Below are positions 46,151 through 59,278 of a stretch of DNA of 64,000 bases, one piece after another. This stretch comes from Diphasiastrum complanatum (Eukaryota; Streptophyta; Lycopodiopsida; Lycopodiales; Lycopodiaceae). The notes under the pieces were generated by a model. The model did not search any database and was not told where the DNA came from. It worked only from the letters and a program-made list of their open reading frames with translations. The first letter of the stretch is position 1. Each line of letters starts with the position of its first letter. Made by a program: the position numbers and the translations under genes. The stretch covers positions 17,678,149-17,742,148 of the forward strand of contig CM055106.1 in the NCBI GenBank assembly GCA_029204225.1. Reading direction: 5' to 3'.

Positions 46151-46420
46151 CATACAAAGGGAACCCTGTGATGGACCACCACACCAACTGAACCGAGATC
46201 TTTTTTATATATTTTTTATTTTTCCTCACACGGAATGTTGTTAACCTCGATGGAGCCGTCGGCCGTTGTAAAACTTTTGCAATAGATTCCGGAGAACTTG
46301 CCCAAACAAAAGCGCCCACCAAATCTCTGAAAGACCAACAATAGAAAAAGTTTTGAAAGCTCCACCGCTGCTCCTTTGCTAAACTGAAAGTAGATCAAAA
46401 AAACACGGGTCTGGCAGGAA
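46151..46420. other. Probable 5' region of LINE G
   Basis: An open minus-strand frame continues to about 46322 in the same frame as the G polyprotein, so the true start of G may be further right. No family motif is visible here. Confidence 0.4.
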
Positions 46421-47102
46421 TGTTAAAAATTCACAATTCTAGCTTGACTAGTTTTGGTCATATGACTTGTAAATAGTTAGATGGTCATGATGTGGCTTGT
46501 CACACGTGCCAAATGGCATAGGATTCCATTCATAAGGATGTTCTCAAGTAGACCTAAGTGTTAGAACCTTTGGAATGAGTCCAGATTATGCTTAGATACA
46601 AGGGAGAAAAAATAGGAGCTATTTTTGGTAATTTTTGCATTGTTGAGGGATCTCCAAGATTCCAACCCTAACTTGGTAGGGATGAAAGATCCACCAAAAT
46701 TAGCATTAGGGATAGGTTTAGGGCTACTCATACCTGCCCAAAACCGTGATGGATCATGTATATATAGGTGATGATATCTCACCAAAATCAATAAAGCAAT
46801 TTCATGTTTTTTCTCTCATAATGGTGCAATTGCTCTCTATGTTCATAATTGTTTGAGTACTTGTGATTACTAATGATTATAGGATTGAATGTAGGTCTGG
46901 TGTACAGTACTCAGACTGTGGGAGGCCGTACTTTCACACATGTGAAGCCTTCTTCAAGGATTTGGGCCATTTAGTGAGGTTCAAGCATAGATTTTTTATG
47001 GATTTTGATGGTTCAACTTGTGCTAATCTTATGAAATCATAATCTATTGTTTCCCTCATCATTTCAAGTGTTTTAGGATTCTTATTTGCTGTAATTTTTA
47101 CA
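46421..47102 (+). repeat. H 5' LTR (682 bp)
   Basis: Starts TGTTAAAAATTC, ends ATTTTTACA. It has a TATATATA box at about 46759-46766 and AATAAA at 46790-46795, as expected for the LTR promoter and polyadenylation signal. CACACGTGCC near 46501 and CACACATGTG near 46937 resemble G-boxes. Confidence 0.93.
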
Positions 47103-47115
47103 TGGTATCAGAGCC
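47103..47115 (+). other. H primer-binding site
   Basis: TGGTATCAGAGCC directly after the LTR, complementary to initiator tRNA-Met. Confidence 0.93.
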
Positions 47116-47913
47116 TAAAGGCTGAAATGAGCTAAATCCTTGGTTTTCATTCAATTTGATCACAATTTTTGATCTAAATCTTGTGTAGATTGGATCTTAG
47201 CATCTAGTATTGATTCTAGAACTCAAAGTGAGTCAAATACATTGGAGATTGGTGTTGTGTGACTTCATTTGCAGGTGTTTAGGTGTCTAAAACCAGAGGC
47301 AAAGTTGAATTCAATTCACATTACCAAGATAGCAAGTTTTGCTTGCTCCAAGCATTGATTTCTAAGCGAGTTTTGGAGGTGATTCAATAGAGGAGGCTTT
47401 CTAGCATTCAAGGAGAGGGAAGATCAGAGTTTTGGGGACTCTTCAAGGCTGTTCTAAGGTGTAGTAGACACCTCCTAAAGTGATTTAGGTTCAGTCCAAC
47501 CATTGCTTGACTTATGCACCAAATTAGATCAATTTTTCATCAATTTTGATCATTTTTTGCTTGTGATTGGATAGTAGATTGTGTTGCATCCTCATTAAGT
47601 TCCATTTAGATCTTTTACAAGTGATTTTGGAAGTATATTAGGTTTCTGAAATTCACTCTTGATCAGATCATTTGGAAGATTTAATGTTCTTTATAGAAAG
47701 AGGGGCAATTCTACTAGTATTGTCTACTTCAATCAAGCAAGTGCATTGTTTCTAGTATTCTATGATTTGATTTTGTTAGAGATCATTCTTAGATCTTTAT
47801 AGGAAGTCTATTACTGATCTTTTCAGGTCCCTAAGAAGTGGGATAAGGTAGACCTTCAATCAAATCAATAGAAGTAACCTTCATTTGTGTCAAGTCCTTG
47901 ATTAGGAGACTAG
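47116..47913 (+). other. Untranslated leader of H
   Basis: About 0.8 kb without a long frame between the primer-binding site and gag. The leader of A at 1-374 is its counterpart. Confidence 0.8.
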
Positions 47914-50900
47914 ATGGCATCTATAAATGCATATCTTTTGGATACTAATGAAAGGCTCAACAAAACTAACTATTCCATATGGAAAGTTAGAATGGAATCT
48001 ATCATGATCATGCAAGATCTGATGGAAATTGTAAATGGTAAGGAGGGTGAACCTATTCATCCTCAAGAAAAAGCCAAATACATCAAGAGGTGCAATGTTG
48101 CACTACATTGCATAAAAATGAATGTTGCAAATGAACTCTTAAGAGAGGTAGGAGATTGCACTTCAGCTCAAGATGCTTGGGAGACTTTGCAAAAGGTCTA
48201 TGAATCCAAGAAGCAAACTAGAGTGTTAGCTTTGAAGAATCAAATCTATAGAAGCTATCAAAAGAAAGGAGAGAGTGCACATACTTTTGTCCTAAGAGTA
48301 AAGGAATTGAACAAAGAGCTAGCCTTTATAGGTGACCCTATCAAGGATGAAGAGCTTGTTCAACTCATATTGAATGGACTAAGCTTTGAATTTGACAATT
48401 TGGTTCAGGGATATGCAATTATGGGTAAGCTACCCATACTTGAAGAACTCCAAGGCACACTCATGGCCGAGGAATCAAGAAGGAGCCAAATGCAAGAGAG
48501 GATGGATAGGCATTCCATCCAAGGTGGAGATGACCAAGCTCTCTTCACCAAAGGCAAAGGCAAGTACAAAGGCAAAGGATCAACATTCAAGAAGTCTACA
48601 AAGCTTGAGGATCAAGAAGGACCCCCAAAGGCATCTCCATCAACCACCAAAGTCAAGAAGGACAAATCAAAGGTGAAGTGCTACTATTGTAGCAAGATGG
48701 GGCATTATGCCTCGGAATGCTTAAAGAGGAAGCAAGATCAAAGCCAAGCCAACATGAGCAAAGAGGAGGATGAGGAGAGTTCACATGAGGACTCTCTCAT
48801 GATGTCCATATTTTCTTCAACAAGCTTCAAAGGAGAAGATCCTTGGTGGATTGACTCGGGTGCTAGTTCACACATGACTAGTAAAAGGGAGTTTTTCTCT
48901 TCTCTCTTATCTTATGATGGACCTATAAAGTCTATCTATATAGAAAATGATGAAGCTTGTAAGATTGAAGGAGTTGGTAGCATTCCCCTTTGCTTAGGAT
49001 CTTCCAAAAAGATCAACATAGAAGGTGTTTTGTACATTCCTACAATAACAAAGAATCTACTAAGTGTTGGCCAAATGGTAGACAATGGTTTCAATGTTGA
49101 CTTTGTTTCAAATGAATGTTTCATCAAGAAGAAGGGTAAGATAGTGGCTAAGGGCACTAGACTTGGCAAACTTTATAAGCTGGATGCATTTGCGGATACT
49201 AATGTTGTCATGTTTGCCGAGAAGAGCAAGATATCTACCTTTACTTTATGGCACAAAAGACTTGGACATGTCAACTCGGGTTCCATGGAGGCTATGATCA
49301 AGGAGGAGTATGCTTTAGGCCTACCAAGGTCTATTGGGAAGGAAGACAAGGTTTGTGAAGCTTGTGCCTTATCCAAGGCACATAAGAAGGTGTTTCCTAA
49401 CTCCATCACAAAGTCATTTCATCCTCTTGAACTCATACACTTGGATGTGCACATTGCTAGCACCAAATCTAATGGAGGTTCATCCATGTTTTTAACCTTC
49501 ATTGATGACTACTCAAGATATTGTTGGGTGTTCTTACTTTCCTCCAAGTCTCAAGTATTTGATACTTTTGTAAAGTTCAAGTTGTTTGTGGAAAAGCATC
49601 ATAATCATAGCATCAAGATTCTTAGAAGTGACAATGGTGGAGAATTCATCTCCAATGAGTTCAAGGCCTTTTGTGAGGAGGAAGGGATCAAGAAAGAGAC
49701 TTCTTGTCCTTACACTCCTCAACAAAATGGAGTTGCTGAAAGAAGGAATAGAACATTATGTGAATGTTCTAAGGCTTTAAGATTAGATGCTTGTTTGCCC
49801 AAATCCTTTTGGGGTGAGTCTCTTGTATGTGCAAACTACTTGATGAATAGGGTGTCTTGCAAAGCAATTGAAGGCAAAACTCCTTATGAGATGTTGTATG
49901 GAAAGAAACCCAATCTTAATCACTTGAAAGTTTTTGGGTGTATATGTTATGTGCATGTGCCATTGGAAACAAGAACCAAGGAGGATTCATCTTCCACAAG
50001 AGGGATCATGCTTGGATATGCAAGCTCAAGCAAGGGCTACAAAGTCTATCACCCATCCTTGAACAAATTTGTTGTTTCAAGGGATGTCATCTTTGATGAA
50101 CATCATATGCATATGCTTGAAGAAGGCTCAAGTGCTCCAACAATCAAGAAGAAGATGGCCGAGGAGCAAGATCTTGGTTTTGAGGAGGAGCTCATGGAGG
50201 AGCAAGCACCAAACCCACCTATCACACCAAGGAGATCTTCAAGGGCAAAAGTGGAGCCATCAAGGCTCACATATCAAGGCAAAGGACAGCAAGTTGAGGG
50301 TATCTCATCCACTTCTTATGCTTTATCTAGTTTTGAAGAACCGTCTAATGTTGAAGATGCATTGAACTCCAAAGAATGGTATAAAGCTATGTTGGATGAG
50401 TATGATGCCTTGATTGAGAATGAAACTTGGTTGCTTGTTGAGAGACCTCAAAGGAATGTAATAGGATGCAAGTGGGTCTTCAAGTTTAAGTTGAATGCAA
50501 ATGGGAGTGTTAACAAACATAAAGCAAGATTAGTTGCAAAAGGTTATGCTCAAGAGAGAGGGATAGACTATGAGGAAACTTTTGCACCCGTGGCCAAGAT
50601 GGTCACAATAAGACTAATCATTGCACTTGCATCACATTTTGGATGGATTCTATGTCAAATGGATGTCTCTAATGCTTTCTTGAATGGCTTTTTGGAAGAG
50701 GATATCTATATGGAGCAGCCACAAGGGTATTCAAGCAAGGAATGGAGAACAAAGTATGCCATCTCCAAAGAAGCATCTATGGCTTGAAGCAAGCCTCGAG
50801 ATCTTGGAATTCAAGACTACATTGCTATCTTATTTCACTTTTTTTTGTTCAAAGTGAATATGATCCCACTCTTTACATTAAGTTTGATGATGTTGATATT

Positions 50901-51881
50901 GTACTTTTACTCATTTATGTAGATGACATCATCATTAGTGGAAATAGTGTTGATGGTATTGAAAAAATCAAGATAGATCTATCCTTAGAGTTCAAGATGG
51001 TAGATCTAGGGTGTCTTCACTTCATCTTAGGCATAGAAGTACTTAGAGGGTCTGATTTTATCTTTATAAGTCAAGTAAACTATGCTCAAAGTCTTTTGAA
51101 GAAGTTTAAGATGGAAGTATGCAAAAGTGTTGACACACCAATGGAGCAAGATGTAAAAGTGCCAAATGAAGATGATGAAAGATCTTTCATGGACATCACT
51201 TTGTTTAGGCAACTTATAGGTTCCTTAATGTGGATCACTATAACTAGACCAGATCTTAGCTTTAGTGTATGTAGGTTGAGCCAATCCATGCAAAAGCCAT
51301 TGAATATCCATTGGAAAAAGGCTAAGAGGATTCTAAGATACATCTCGGGTACATTGGATTTTGGGATTCTATATAGAGGAGATGTGATTAACCTTCATGC
51401 ATTTAGTGATTCAGATTTTGCAGGGGACAAGAGGGATAGGAAATCAACAAGTGCCTATTCAAATTTCATAGGAGAAGGTGTGGTTTCATGGCTTTCAAAA
51501 AAGCAAGAAACTATATCTCTATCTTCAACCGAGGCCGAGTACAAAGCTTTGACAACCACTACAAAGGAGGTACTTTGGATCAAGAGATTATTGGTGGAAC
51601 TAAAGATCATGGATTCAGAGGAGGCACCAATCATCTACAATGACAATATATCAGCCCAACACCTTGCATCTAACCCAATCTTCCATGCAAGATCTAAGCA
51701 CATTGAGATATGCCATCACTTTGTGAGAGAAATGGTGCAAGCCAAGGAGATTGCTTTGGAGCATGTTCCAAGCAATGAATGTGTAGCTGATCTACTTACT
51801 AAACCACTTCAAAAGACACCTTTTATGAAGTTCATATCATCACTTGGAGTGATTAGTAAAGCAATGATTGAACCAAGCTAG
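47914..51881 (+). pseudogene. Copia H gag-pol polyprotein with one frameshift
   Basis: The ATG at 47914 opens 957 codons: gag (MASINAYLLDTNERLNKTNY), zinc knuckle CYYCSKMGHYASEC at residues 256-269, protease WWIDSGASSHM with catalytic D314, integrase zinc region (LWHKRLGH, CEACALSKAH near 480), integrase core (HLDVH near 511, RSDNGGEF near 573, AERRNR near 608) and reverse transcriptase (IGCKWVFKFKLNANG, YEETFAPVAKMVTIR, QMDVSNAFLNGFLEEDIYM). One base seems missing near 50740; the next frame continues GMENKVCHLQRSIYGLKQ, YVDDIIISGN, then RNase H (SDSDFAGDKRDRKSTSAY, SLSSTEAEYKAL, HARSKHIEICHHFVRE) to a stop at 51879-51881. All catalytic motifs are intact, so the frameshift is the only visible coding defect. 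A sequencing error is possible. Confidence 0.93.
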
Positions 51882-51895
51882 ATAGTGAGGAGGAG

Positions 51896-52569
51896 TGTTA
51901 AAAATTCACAATTCTAGCTTGACTAGTTTTGGTCATATGACTTGTAAATAGTTAGATGGTCATGATGTGGCTTGTCACACGTGCCAAATAGCATAGGATT
52001 CCATTCATAAGGATGTTCTCAAGTAGACCTAAGTGTTAGAACCTTTGGAATGAGTCCAAATTATGCTTAGATACAAGGGAGAAAAAATAGGAGCTATTTT
52101 TGGTAATTTTTGCATTGTTGAGGGATCTCCAAGATTCCAACCCTAACTTGGTAGGGATGAAAGATCCACCAAAATTAGCATTAGGGATAGGTTTAGGGCT
52201 ACTCATACCTGCCCAAAACCGTGATGGATCATGTATATATAGGTGATGATATCTCACCAAAATCAATAAAGCAATTTTATGTTTTTTCTCTCATAATGGT
52301 GCAATTGCTCTCTATGTTCATAATTGTTTGAGTACTTGTGATTACTAATGATTATAGGATTGAATGTAGGTCTGGTGTACAGTACTCAGACTGTGGGAGG
52401 CCGTACTTTCACACGTGTGAAGCCTTCTTCAAGGATTTGGGCCATTTAGTGAGGTTCAAGCATAGATTTTTGATGGATTTTGATGGTTCAACTTGTGCTA
52501 ATCTTATGAAATCATAATCTATTGTTTCCCTCATCATTTCAAGTGTTTTAGGATCCTTATTTGCTGTAA
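51896..52569 (+). repeat. H 3' LTR, last eight bases missing
   Basis: Starts after the purine tract GTGAGGAGGAG. It matches the 5' LTR to TTGCTGTAA, then sequence changes to AACTGTGCTG instead of TTTTTACA. Confidence 0.92.
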
Positions 52570-54460
52570 AACTGTGCTGATTTCTGTTGAAGGGTTGGAG
52601 ATTCTGGGAGCCCTATTTCCTCAAATCATCACCTAGGAGCTGCATGCACTGAAAGATAGGCATACTTTGTTGTGACTGCTGCAAGAATCTGTATTCCTCG
52701 GAACTATCTATAAATCTAGAAGGAAAAGGATGAGCATTCGTTTACTTTCGCAGAATCCAACGAGATAGATGCAACAAATGGAATTTCGCAGCGGTCGTTC
52801 AAACGCAGAATAATAGCAGTTCACCTTCAACGCAAGGAACGGGCCACGATTTAGAGCAGGACATCAACCTGTTGTTGCTAATCAAGAGACTTCTTTCACA
52901 CTGCAAAACTCTTACAAAGACCAGATACAAACAGTTGAGGATTATTGAGGCAGAGACGTTCGCTGATCCCTCTTTTCGATTCACAGAAGTTCGTTGATCC
53001 CTCTTCACAGACGTTCGAAATCCCTCTTCACAGTTCGTTGATCCCTCTTCACAGACTTTGGAAAACCCTCTGCATAGTTCGTTGATCCCTCTTCACAGGC
53101 TTTTGAAATCCCTCTTCGCAGTTCGTTGATCCCTCTTCACAGACGTTCGAAATCCCTCTTCATAGAGATTAACGACTGGATTTTGCACTTAAAAAAAAAT
53201 GGCTCTTTCTGATTGTTGATTTCCCGATCGCTTTGCTTCTAATTTCTCGATTTGGTATATGTAGTGTAGAAATTTCCTATTCTCTGTAGGTTCTGCGGTG
53301 GAACCTTCCTTTACTAGGATAGAACTGGACACATGCAATTGATTTAATCACTTTAAACCCTGAGAAGCAACCTTATACTTTGCCATTCTAGTTCAAATTG
53401 TTTGTCAATCGTTGGCACTAAGCGTCTTTCAATGAGTTTTAGAAGCTCATAAGCTGACGTAATCTACTCCTTAAAACGATTTCAAACGACCTGTAGTTGA
53501 CTGTAACGATCCTTCCAGCAGCAACTTAGAACAGTTTATTCCTACCTCTGTGATAGCTCCAGGCTACAACGAAGAAAAGAGTTAGAAAACTGCAACTTCT
53601 ATACTGCCAATTCACTGACAAGCCAAAATTCCTTTACGCTTTCCTATGACGTGCCTTTCCCTGTTCGATAATCTTCAGAATATTTACTTAGATTCTCTTT
53701 TCCATAAGTCCATGTGCCCAAGATCACCTAAGAGCTCAAGATGCTCTAGCAATAGGTAGATCTATCTAATGTCAACCTAATTGTAATCCTTTTAAGGAAT
53801 GTCACGACAATCATGCTGCAAAATTTGTTACTTCATATTAGACCGCGGGCCAATCGTCTAGCATGGTATGAAAATGTAGCATATTTTTGGTCATGTGGCC
53901 TTGGCCGATCTTGATAAACAAATAATCACATTCACGAAGCCACCAAAACCTTTGGCCGAATAACGATTGGCCACGTGGCACCATAGCCACATTCCATTGG
54001 TCAAGGCCGACCAGAAAAATAAATATATTTTTTAATAAAAACGAATAAAACATAAATAGATTGCTTTTTTAATTAAAAAAAACTGGGCCTTTTTATGATC
54101 TGGTTTCCGGGTTTTTCTGTGACGCCTGCCTGTACGAAGAAACTTAGCGGCGCGAAATATTTTAGAAGAGACTCATTGGATGCTAGGCACGTGTCAGAGA
54201 CTGCCACCTGGATAGTTCTTGATGGCTGACGATGTAGCGTGGTGTGATTAGCGTTCTTCGAGAATATCCAATGGTGGCAAGCTGAAAAGCGTAGCGTGCC
54301 GAGCCGGAAATATGGAATAAAAAATGCCTAAAATAAAGTGAACTGATTTTTCTTTTTTATTTAATAAATAGGCTCACGCTTCAGTTTTGTTCCAGTAGCT
54401 TTTTCTTCGACGCTCATGCATCGCTCCCTCTTGTCTTAGCGTGAAGCCCAGGTTCAAAGC
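52570..54460. other. Region without a recognised gene
   Basis: No coding frame or known element was found apart from the tandem repeat at 52988-53163. 53820-54060 and 54170-54260 carry several CACGTGGCA or CACGTGTCA motifs upstream of KAS I. Confidence 0.5.
52988..53163. repeat. 44-bp tandem repeat, four units
   Basis: AGTTCGTTGATCCCTCTTCA starts each unit at 52988, 53032, 53076 and 53120; the array is exactly 176 bp, with a degenerate partial unit before it. Confidence 0.95.
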
Positions 54461-54715
54461 CCTCCACCGTTGGATCTAATCTATTACCATTCAGATTTTG
54501 CCACGTGTAGAATATCAACCGTTAAAAAGCGTCCAGGTGGTGGGCACAACACGTGGCACAAATCCAGGTGGAAAGCTTACAATGTGTCTTTCAAGCCCCA
54601 TCTCTTCGAACTGGAGATGAGAGAGAGAGCGAGAGAGACAGAGCGAGAGAGCGAGAGAGAGAGCGTTTGCTGGTTTGCATTCGTCGACGTCGAGGTTAGA
54701 GGATTCGAGGCAGCA
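54461..54715 (+). promoter_or_regulatory. KAS I promoter-proximal region and GA-rich leader
   Basis: ACCGTTGGAT at 54466 with CAGATTTTGCCACGTGT ending at 54508, then CACAACACGTGGCAC near 54546: two G-boxes within 60 bases. A GAGAGA-rich stretch at 54618-54666 probably lies in the 5' UTR. The first motif pair nearly repeats that at 31319-31359. Confidence 0.55.
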
Positions 54716-56429
54716 ATGGCGGGCTTGTGCTTCATGAAATCGAGCGTCGCCGCATGCCTGGACCTCAAAGCCTCCTCCTCCTCCTCCTCCTGCGATTCCA
54801 GGACTTGTTTTGGAGAATATCGAGGTCTGAGACCGACGGATGCACCGCTTTCTGATGCCTCTTTATTGCGCAGCGGCTTCTCTGAGCTCACTTTTGGTAG
54901 CGCTTTCTTCTTGCTTCACTTTGGCTTTTGCTACATTGATTTCTTATTCTTAGCTCCTTTTGATTTTAGCATGTGTCAATGGTGGCCGTTTGTTTTTCGT
55001 AAGCTCATAGCTTATTCTGTCTCGTTTCGTTCCATTATGTCTCATTTTTGTTTCATATTTTCTTGCTGGTACTTAACGTTCATGTACTTCTAATGTATCT
55101 CTCGTCCATCTTGTAAATAGGAAACGCTGTACTCATTATGATGACCATCTTATGCTTGAGATGATGAATGCACACTATATTTGTCTCTTTGTGGATATAT
55201 ATCCGTTTATGAAGTCGCTGGTTGTAGACTAGTGAACTTGTTGCGTATCCATTGAGGACATAGATGCACAACAGGTCTTCAATGCATGCCCCTGCTAGCT
55301 TCGTTCATGAACATTCCATGTAACTGAGTGAAAATTATTTGGTAAAAACTCTTTTAATGGATGGTTACGCTTTAACGTTTAGAGTGTTACTTCCTCATTT
55401 TTGTTAGCATGCTGCTTGTCAGCCATCTTTTTTGTTGCTTTGGCTGTCTTGGCAGCATTGTTAGGTCTACTAGATCTTAAGAATGTTAGGATTCATACTT
55501 TAAACTTCACATTAGTTCCGGAAATTGCTATTGCTGTGACCAAAACACATCCACACCCCTTTGAGTACTTCTCAAATGCTGAGCTGTTCATTTTATTTAA
55601 ACTAATTAATACTCTGTTTGGTTTTAAGTAATTTTAAACTGATGCGCATGCTATAATCAAGAAAAAAGTAACTACGTCTTCCAAGGAGACAGTGATTTGT
55701 GTTAGGTGGACGTGTTGGATAACTTTGAACTGCAAAATTGAAGTAATTCTTCACAAGATGGCGTGTAGCATTGTGGGAGTCAATAGGCCGTTGACGGTTG
55801 CCTTCAGAATGATGTGTTCATAATTTTGCAAATCTAACAAAATTTTATTAACTTCAGCTTACATTACCATATTTGTGTTCCATTTCTTTGTGTTTCATAT
55901 GCAAGCACCTTGACGACTTAGTTTGCACTGTATCACCATTGCTATCTTTGTTATTTGCTCTTCAGGAAATGCATGGAGATTTCCAAGAAGCTACATGTTA
56001 AATTTCAGGCAAATATATAAGGGAAGCCAGATTTAAATTCTCTAGAGACATCCAAAGAGGCCATGTGTAAGAATAGAATGTGGTTGGGGTTTTGCAGAAA
56101 TGCAATCGAACAAGACTTAGTTGCCAAATTCCGATATATAGTGTTTTTGATTGTGCACAAAATGCTCCTCCTTTTTTGGAGATATTTTTAGGATTATGGT
56201 TAAAATAACATACATATATACATACCATAAATGTCCAGAAACACGTTTCTGGGAAAAAAACGTTTCTAGAAACACGTTCTTGATCCAGAATCGCTAAAAA
56301 AAAAAGAGATATTAAAAAATTTGGACCCCTCCTCGCAGCCAGAAACGTGCCAGCCGTGATATGCATGAACCTGTTGTGGATTACTGATTTATTGAGCAAT
56401 CTCCTTCTTCATCCGCTTCTTCACCATAC

Positions 56430-56498
<69 letters not shown>

Positions 56499-59195
56499 GT
56501 GCGCGCACACAGAGGCACACATTCCATGATATTCCCTGGAATCCTGCTATAATACGACAAGCCATTCTGAATGTATTATGCTGGCAATGTCGTCATTCAC
56601 TAGTTTATCCTAGAAGAGATGAACACTGGGTCCGAAACGTGACTGTGACTGTAGCAGTTCGTTTGTTCATATGCACATCTCCACAGTGACTCACTTTAGC
56701 AACTTACAAGAATTGAATTCTCAGCCAGATCTGGTGTTCCCAATGTTATCTTTGAGACAGGCAATATTTTCCGAATGACTTTTAAGTTTTATTGATGCTA
56801 GTTATGGTGCAATTGAACCTTGCTACTTGTGAACGCTCACTGGTTCTTGGAATTTTTAGTTCACTGAGTACCCGTATTCATATGTTTCTTGACAGATTAA
56901 GGCAGAAATCTTTTAGTCCTTCAACATTATCTAGAATAGTCTGTTGAAGGCGATGATGAACAATGAAGGACATAAAAGTGCATTTTTGGAATTTTTTGTG
57001 CATCCTTAAATGTTGTTGTTCCACCCCAACACACTGTTTAAAATAAAAATAAAAATTGCAACGTTCCGATTTGGAATGCTCCTAGATCCTGGAACTGTTC
57101 CGGGACTTGCATTCCGGAACACCCCCGGAACGCAGCGTTCTGGAACGCAGTGCATCTATGGTTCCAGGAATGTGTTTCTAGAAACGCTCAGAAACTATGA
57201 TACATACATATATGTCCTAGTTGCATCCATACGATCTGGATCACTTTTTGAGAAATCCAATTAGGATTTATTGGAAGGTGCCAATTATTATTATTATTAT
57301 TATTATTTGGCTTTTTGAAGGATTTCAAGGTTTTTAAATGTTTTTTGAGTTCGGAAAAAAACTGGGGATTTTGAGGTTTTAATGTTTTTTGGGTTATCTT
57401 TATTGAGTTTTGTGTCGAAAAAAAGAAAGAAAACGTTTTAAACAACATATTGTTGTTTGAAATGTTGATGATTTGGAATGCTTGTTCCGGATTGCAATTG
57501 CAGCGGATCGAAATCCGTTGCATCTATGATACACACACACATTGAAAGAGAGGTTGTTTGGGAGGTGAATTACAATGCTTGACAAAGGATGTAACTTGTA
57601 AATTGAAATGCAAATGGGTGTATATAGAGCTCCAAAGTGTTTGCAGTATTGACATATGAAAAATAAGTCGATTGAAATTTGATCTCAAGATTCTCAAAGC
57701 AAACACGGCTTGCAATCTTTAAAATTTAATTGAAATGAAACCATTCTCTCATGAGTGGCATTATTAGCGAAGTGAACCATAACAAAGTTACAATCTATTA
57801 TGAATCATACCACATTGAAAATGACATTGCATAGAAGCTCCATAGACAAACCATAGCTAGTACAACAGTAGCTCCAATGATGGTAGCCTATGCTTGCAAT
57901 GCCCATGAAGCTACAATAGTAAATGAGAACTCAACAATTGTCAACATATCTACTCATCATTCTCAGCCTCTGAGTATTTCCTTCTTTGAAGGGGAAATGC
58001 AGCATGGACTTTCTCTAGCTGAACTTGAGTTCTTATTTAAGATTTTTATGTAAATAGGGATGTTGTAGCATTTGGTCCACGCTATGCATGATGAAGTTGA
58101 TGGTCTAAGACTTTGTGTTTGAATTCTATAAGGTTGAAGATTACACTTCTCCTTCGTTGTATTATCCTAGACATAACATTGATATATTTTTCTGCTATAT
58201 CGGCAAACATGCAATTCTGACTTGATATATTTGTCCAAGTTACGGCCAACTAGTCTGTACTCATTCTTTCTATCTTAAGTGGTGGATTATGCCAGCTATG
58301 CTTTCAAGTTAGGTTTTGAGAAAGTTGGAAGTGATGAAATGTGAAGTGTCCATATTCTTTCCACGAGAAAGTAGGTACTTCATTTGATTTACTTTGTTCT
58401 TTAGTGCTAGCCTTCACCATGACCGAGTTTGCCCTTCACCTTTGGATGAGTGATAGAAAATCGTACGTCGGTCGTTGTACAATTGTATGAAACCTAATGT
58501 GGTCATATGTTGTGCATTTGACCTGCACCTCCTACTCTAGGACCTTGATGACATGAGTAGGGATTTCATAGCAATGAGCATTTAATCCATGGCTCCACAC
58601 TATGCATGATGAAGTTGATTTTTAAGACTTCAATGGTGCTGAAAATTACACTTCTCTGTCTTTATGTTGGTTACTATCCTAGACATAATCTTGCTATAAA
58701 TATTGTTTAAAGTTTGTGTCTGGTTTTGAACATTTATCACAATGTCATCCCTTCCAGCCAAAATTGACAAATCAACTCATTTTCTTGATATTTAACAATT
58801 TCCTGCTGGCTAATGAGGTGCATACTTGTTAGTGGAAATCTAGAAGTATCTATTGGCTGCGCAGCTTGATTGCTATTCGATATTGCCCTCATCTTATGAT
58901 ACACGAATAAAATTTGTTTCCCTAGAGTATATTTCTTACACACTATGTACTCGATAGAATAATAAGTTCAAGCTCTGGATGTTGCTACTTGCCTATGTGC
59001 CGAGTAGAATTGAACTTCTGGAGGCTGATTGGTTCAAGTTTGACTGCTACTTTACTCCAAACAAGATGACTAACAAAGTATTCATGTCTAGGGGCTACCA
59101 ATTTTATACTTTCAAGCTTGGATACATGAAATACCTTAGCTTGTGGCTATCTTCAAATTTTCAAGACACAATACTAGTTTCTATTTTGAAGTGTG

Positions 59196-59278
<83 letters not shown>

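Larger units (their letters stand above)
46421..52569 (+). mobile_element. Young Ty1/copia retrotransposon H, nearly complete
   Basis: LTRs at 46421-47102 and 51896-52569, primer-binding site, long leader, a full gag-pol interrupted by one frameshift, and a purine tract. Over the 674 comparable LTR bases I count six substitutions and no gap, so insertion was recent. The right LTR lacks its last eight bases and the flanks show no target duplication. Confidence 0.95.

Noticed and set aside
54470-55093. A 207-residue open frame at the KAS I start
   Set aside because: It begins upstream of the likely ATG and reads through the predicted donor at 54897. Only 54716-54896 fits the KAS I transit peptide.
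55401-55631. Small hydrophobic frame in KAS I intron 1
   Set aside because: No family match and no in-frame splice links; a chance frame in an intron.
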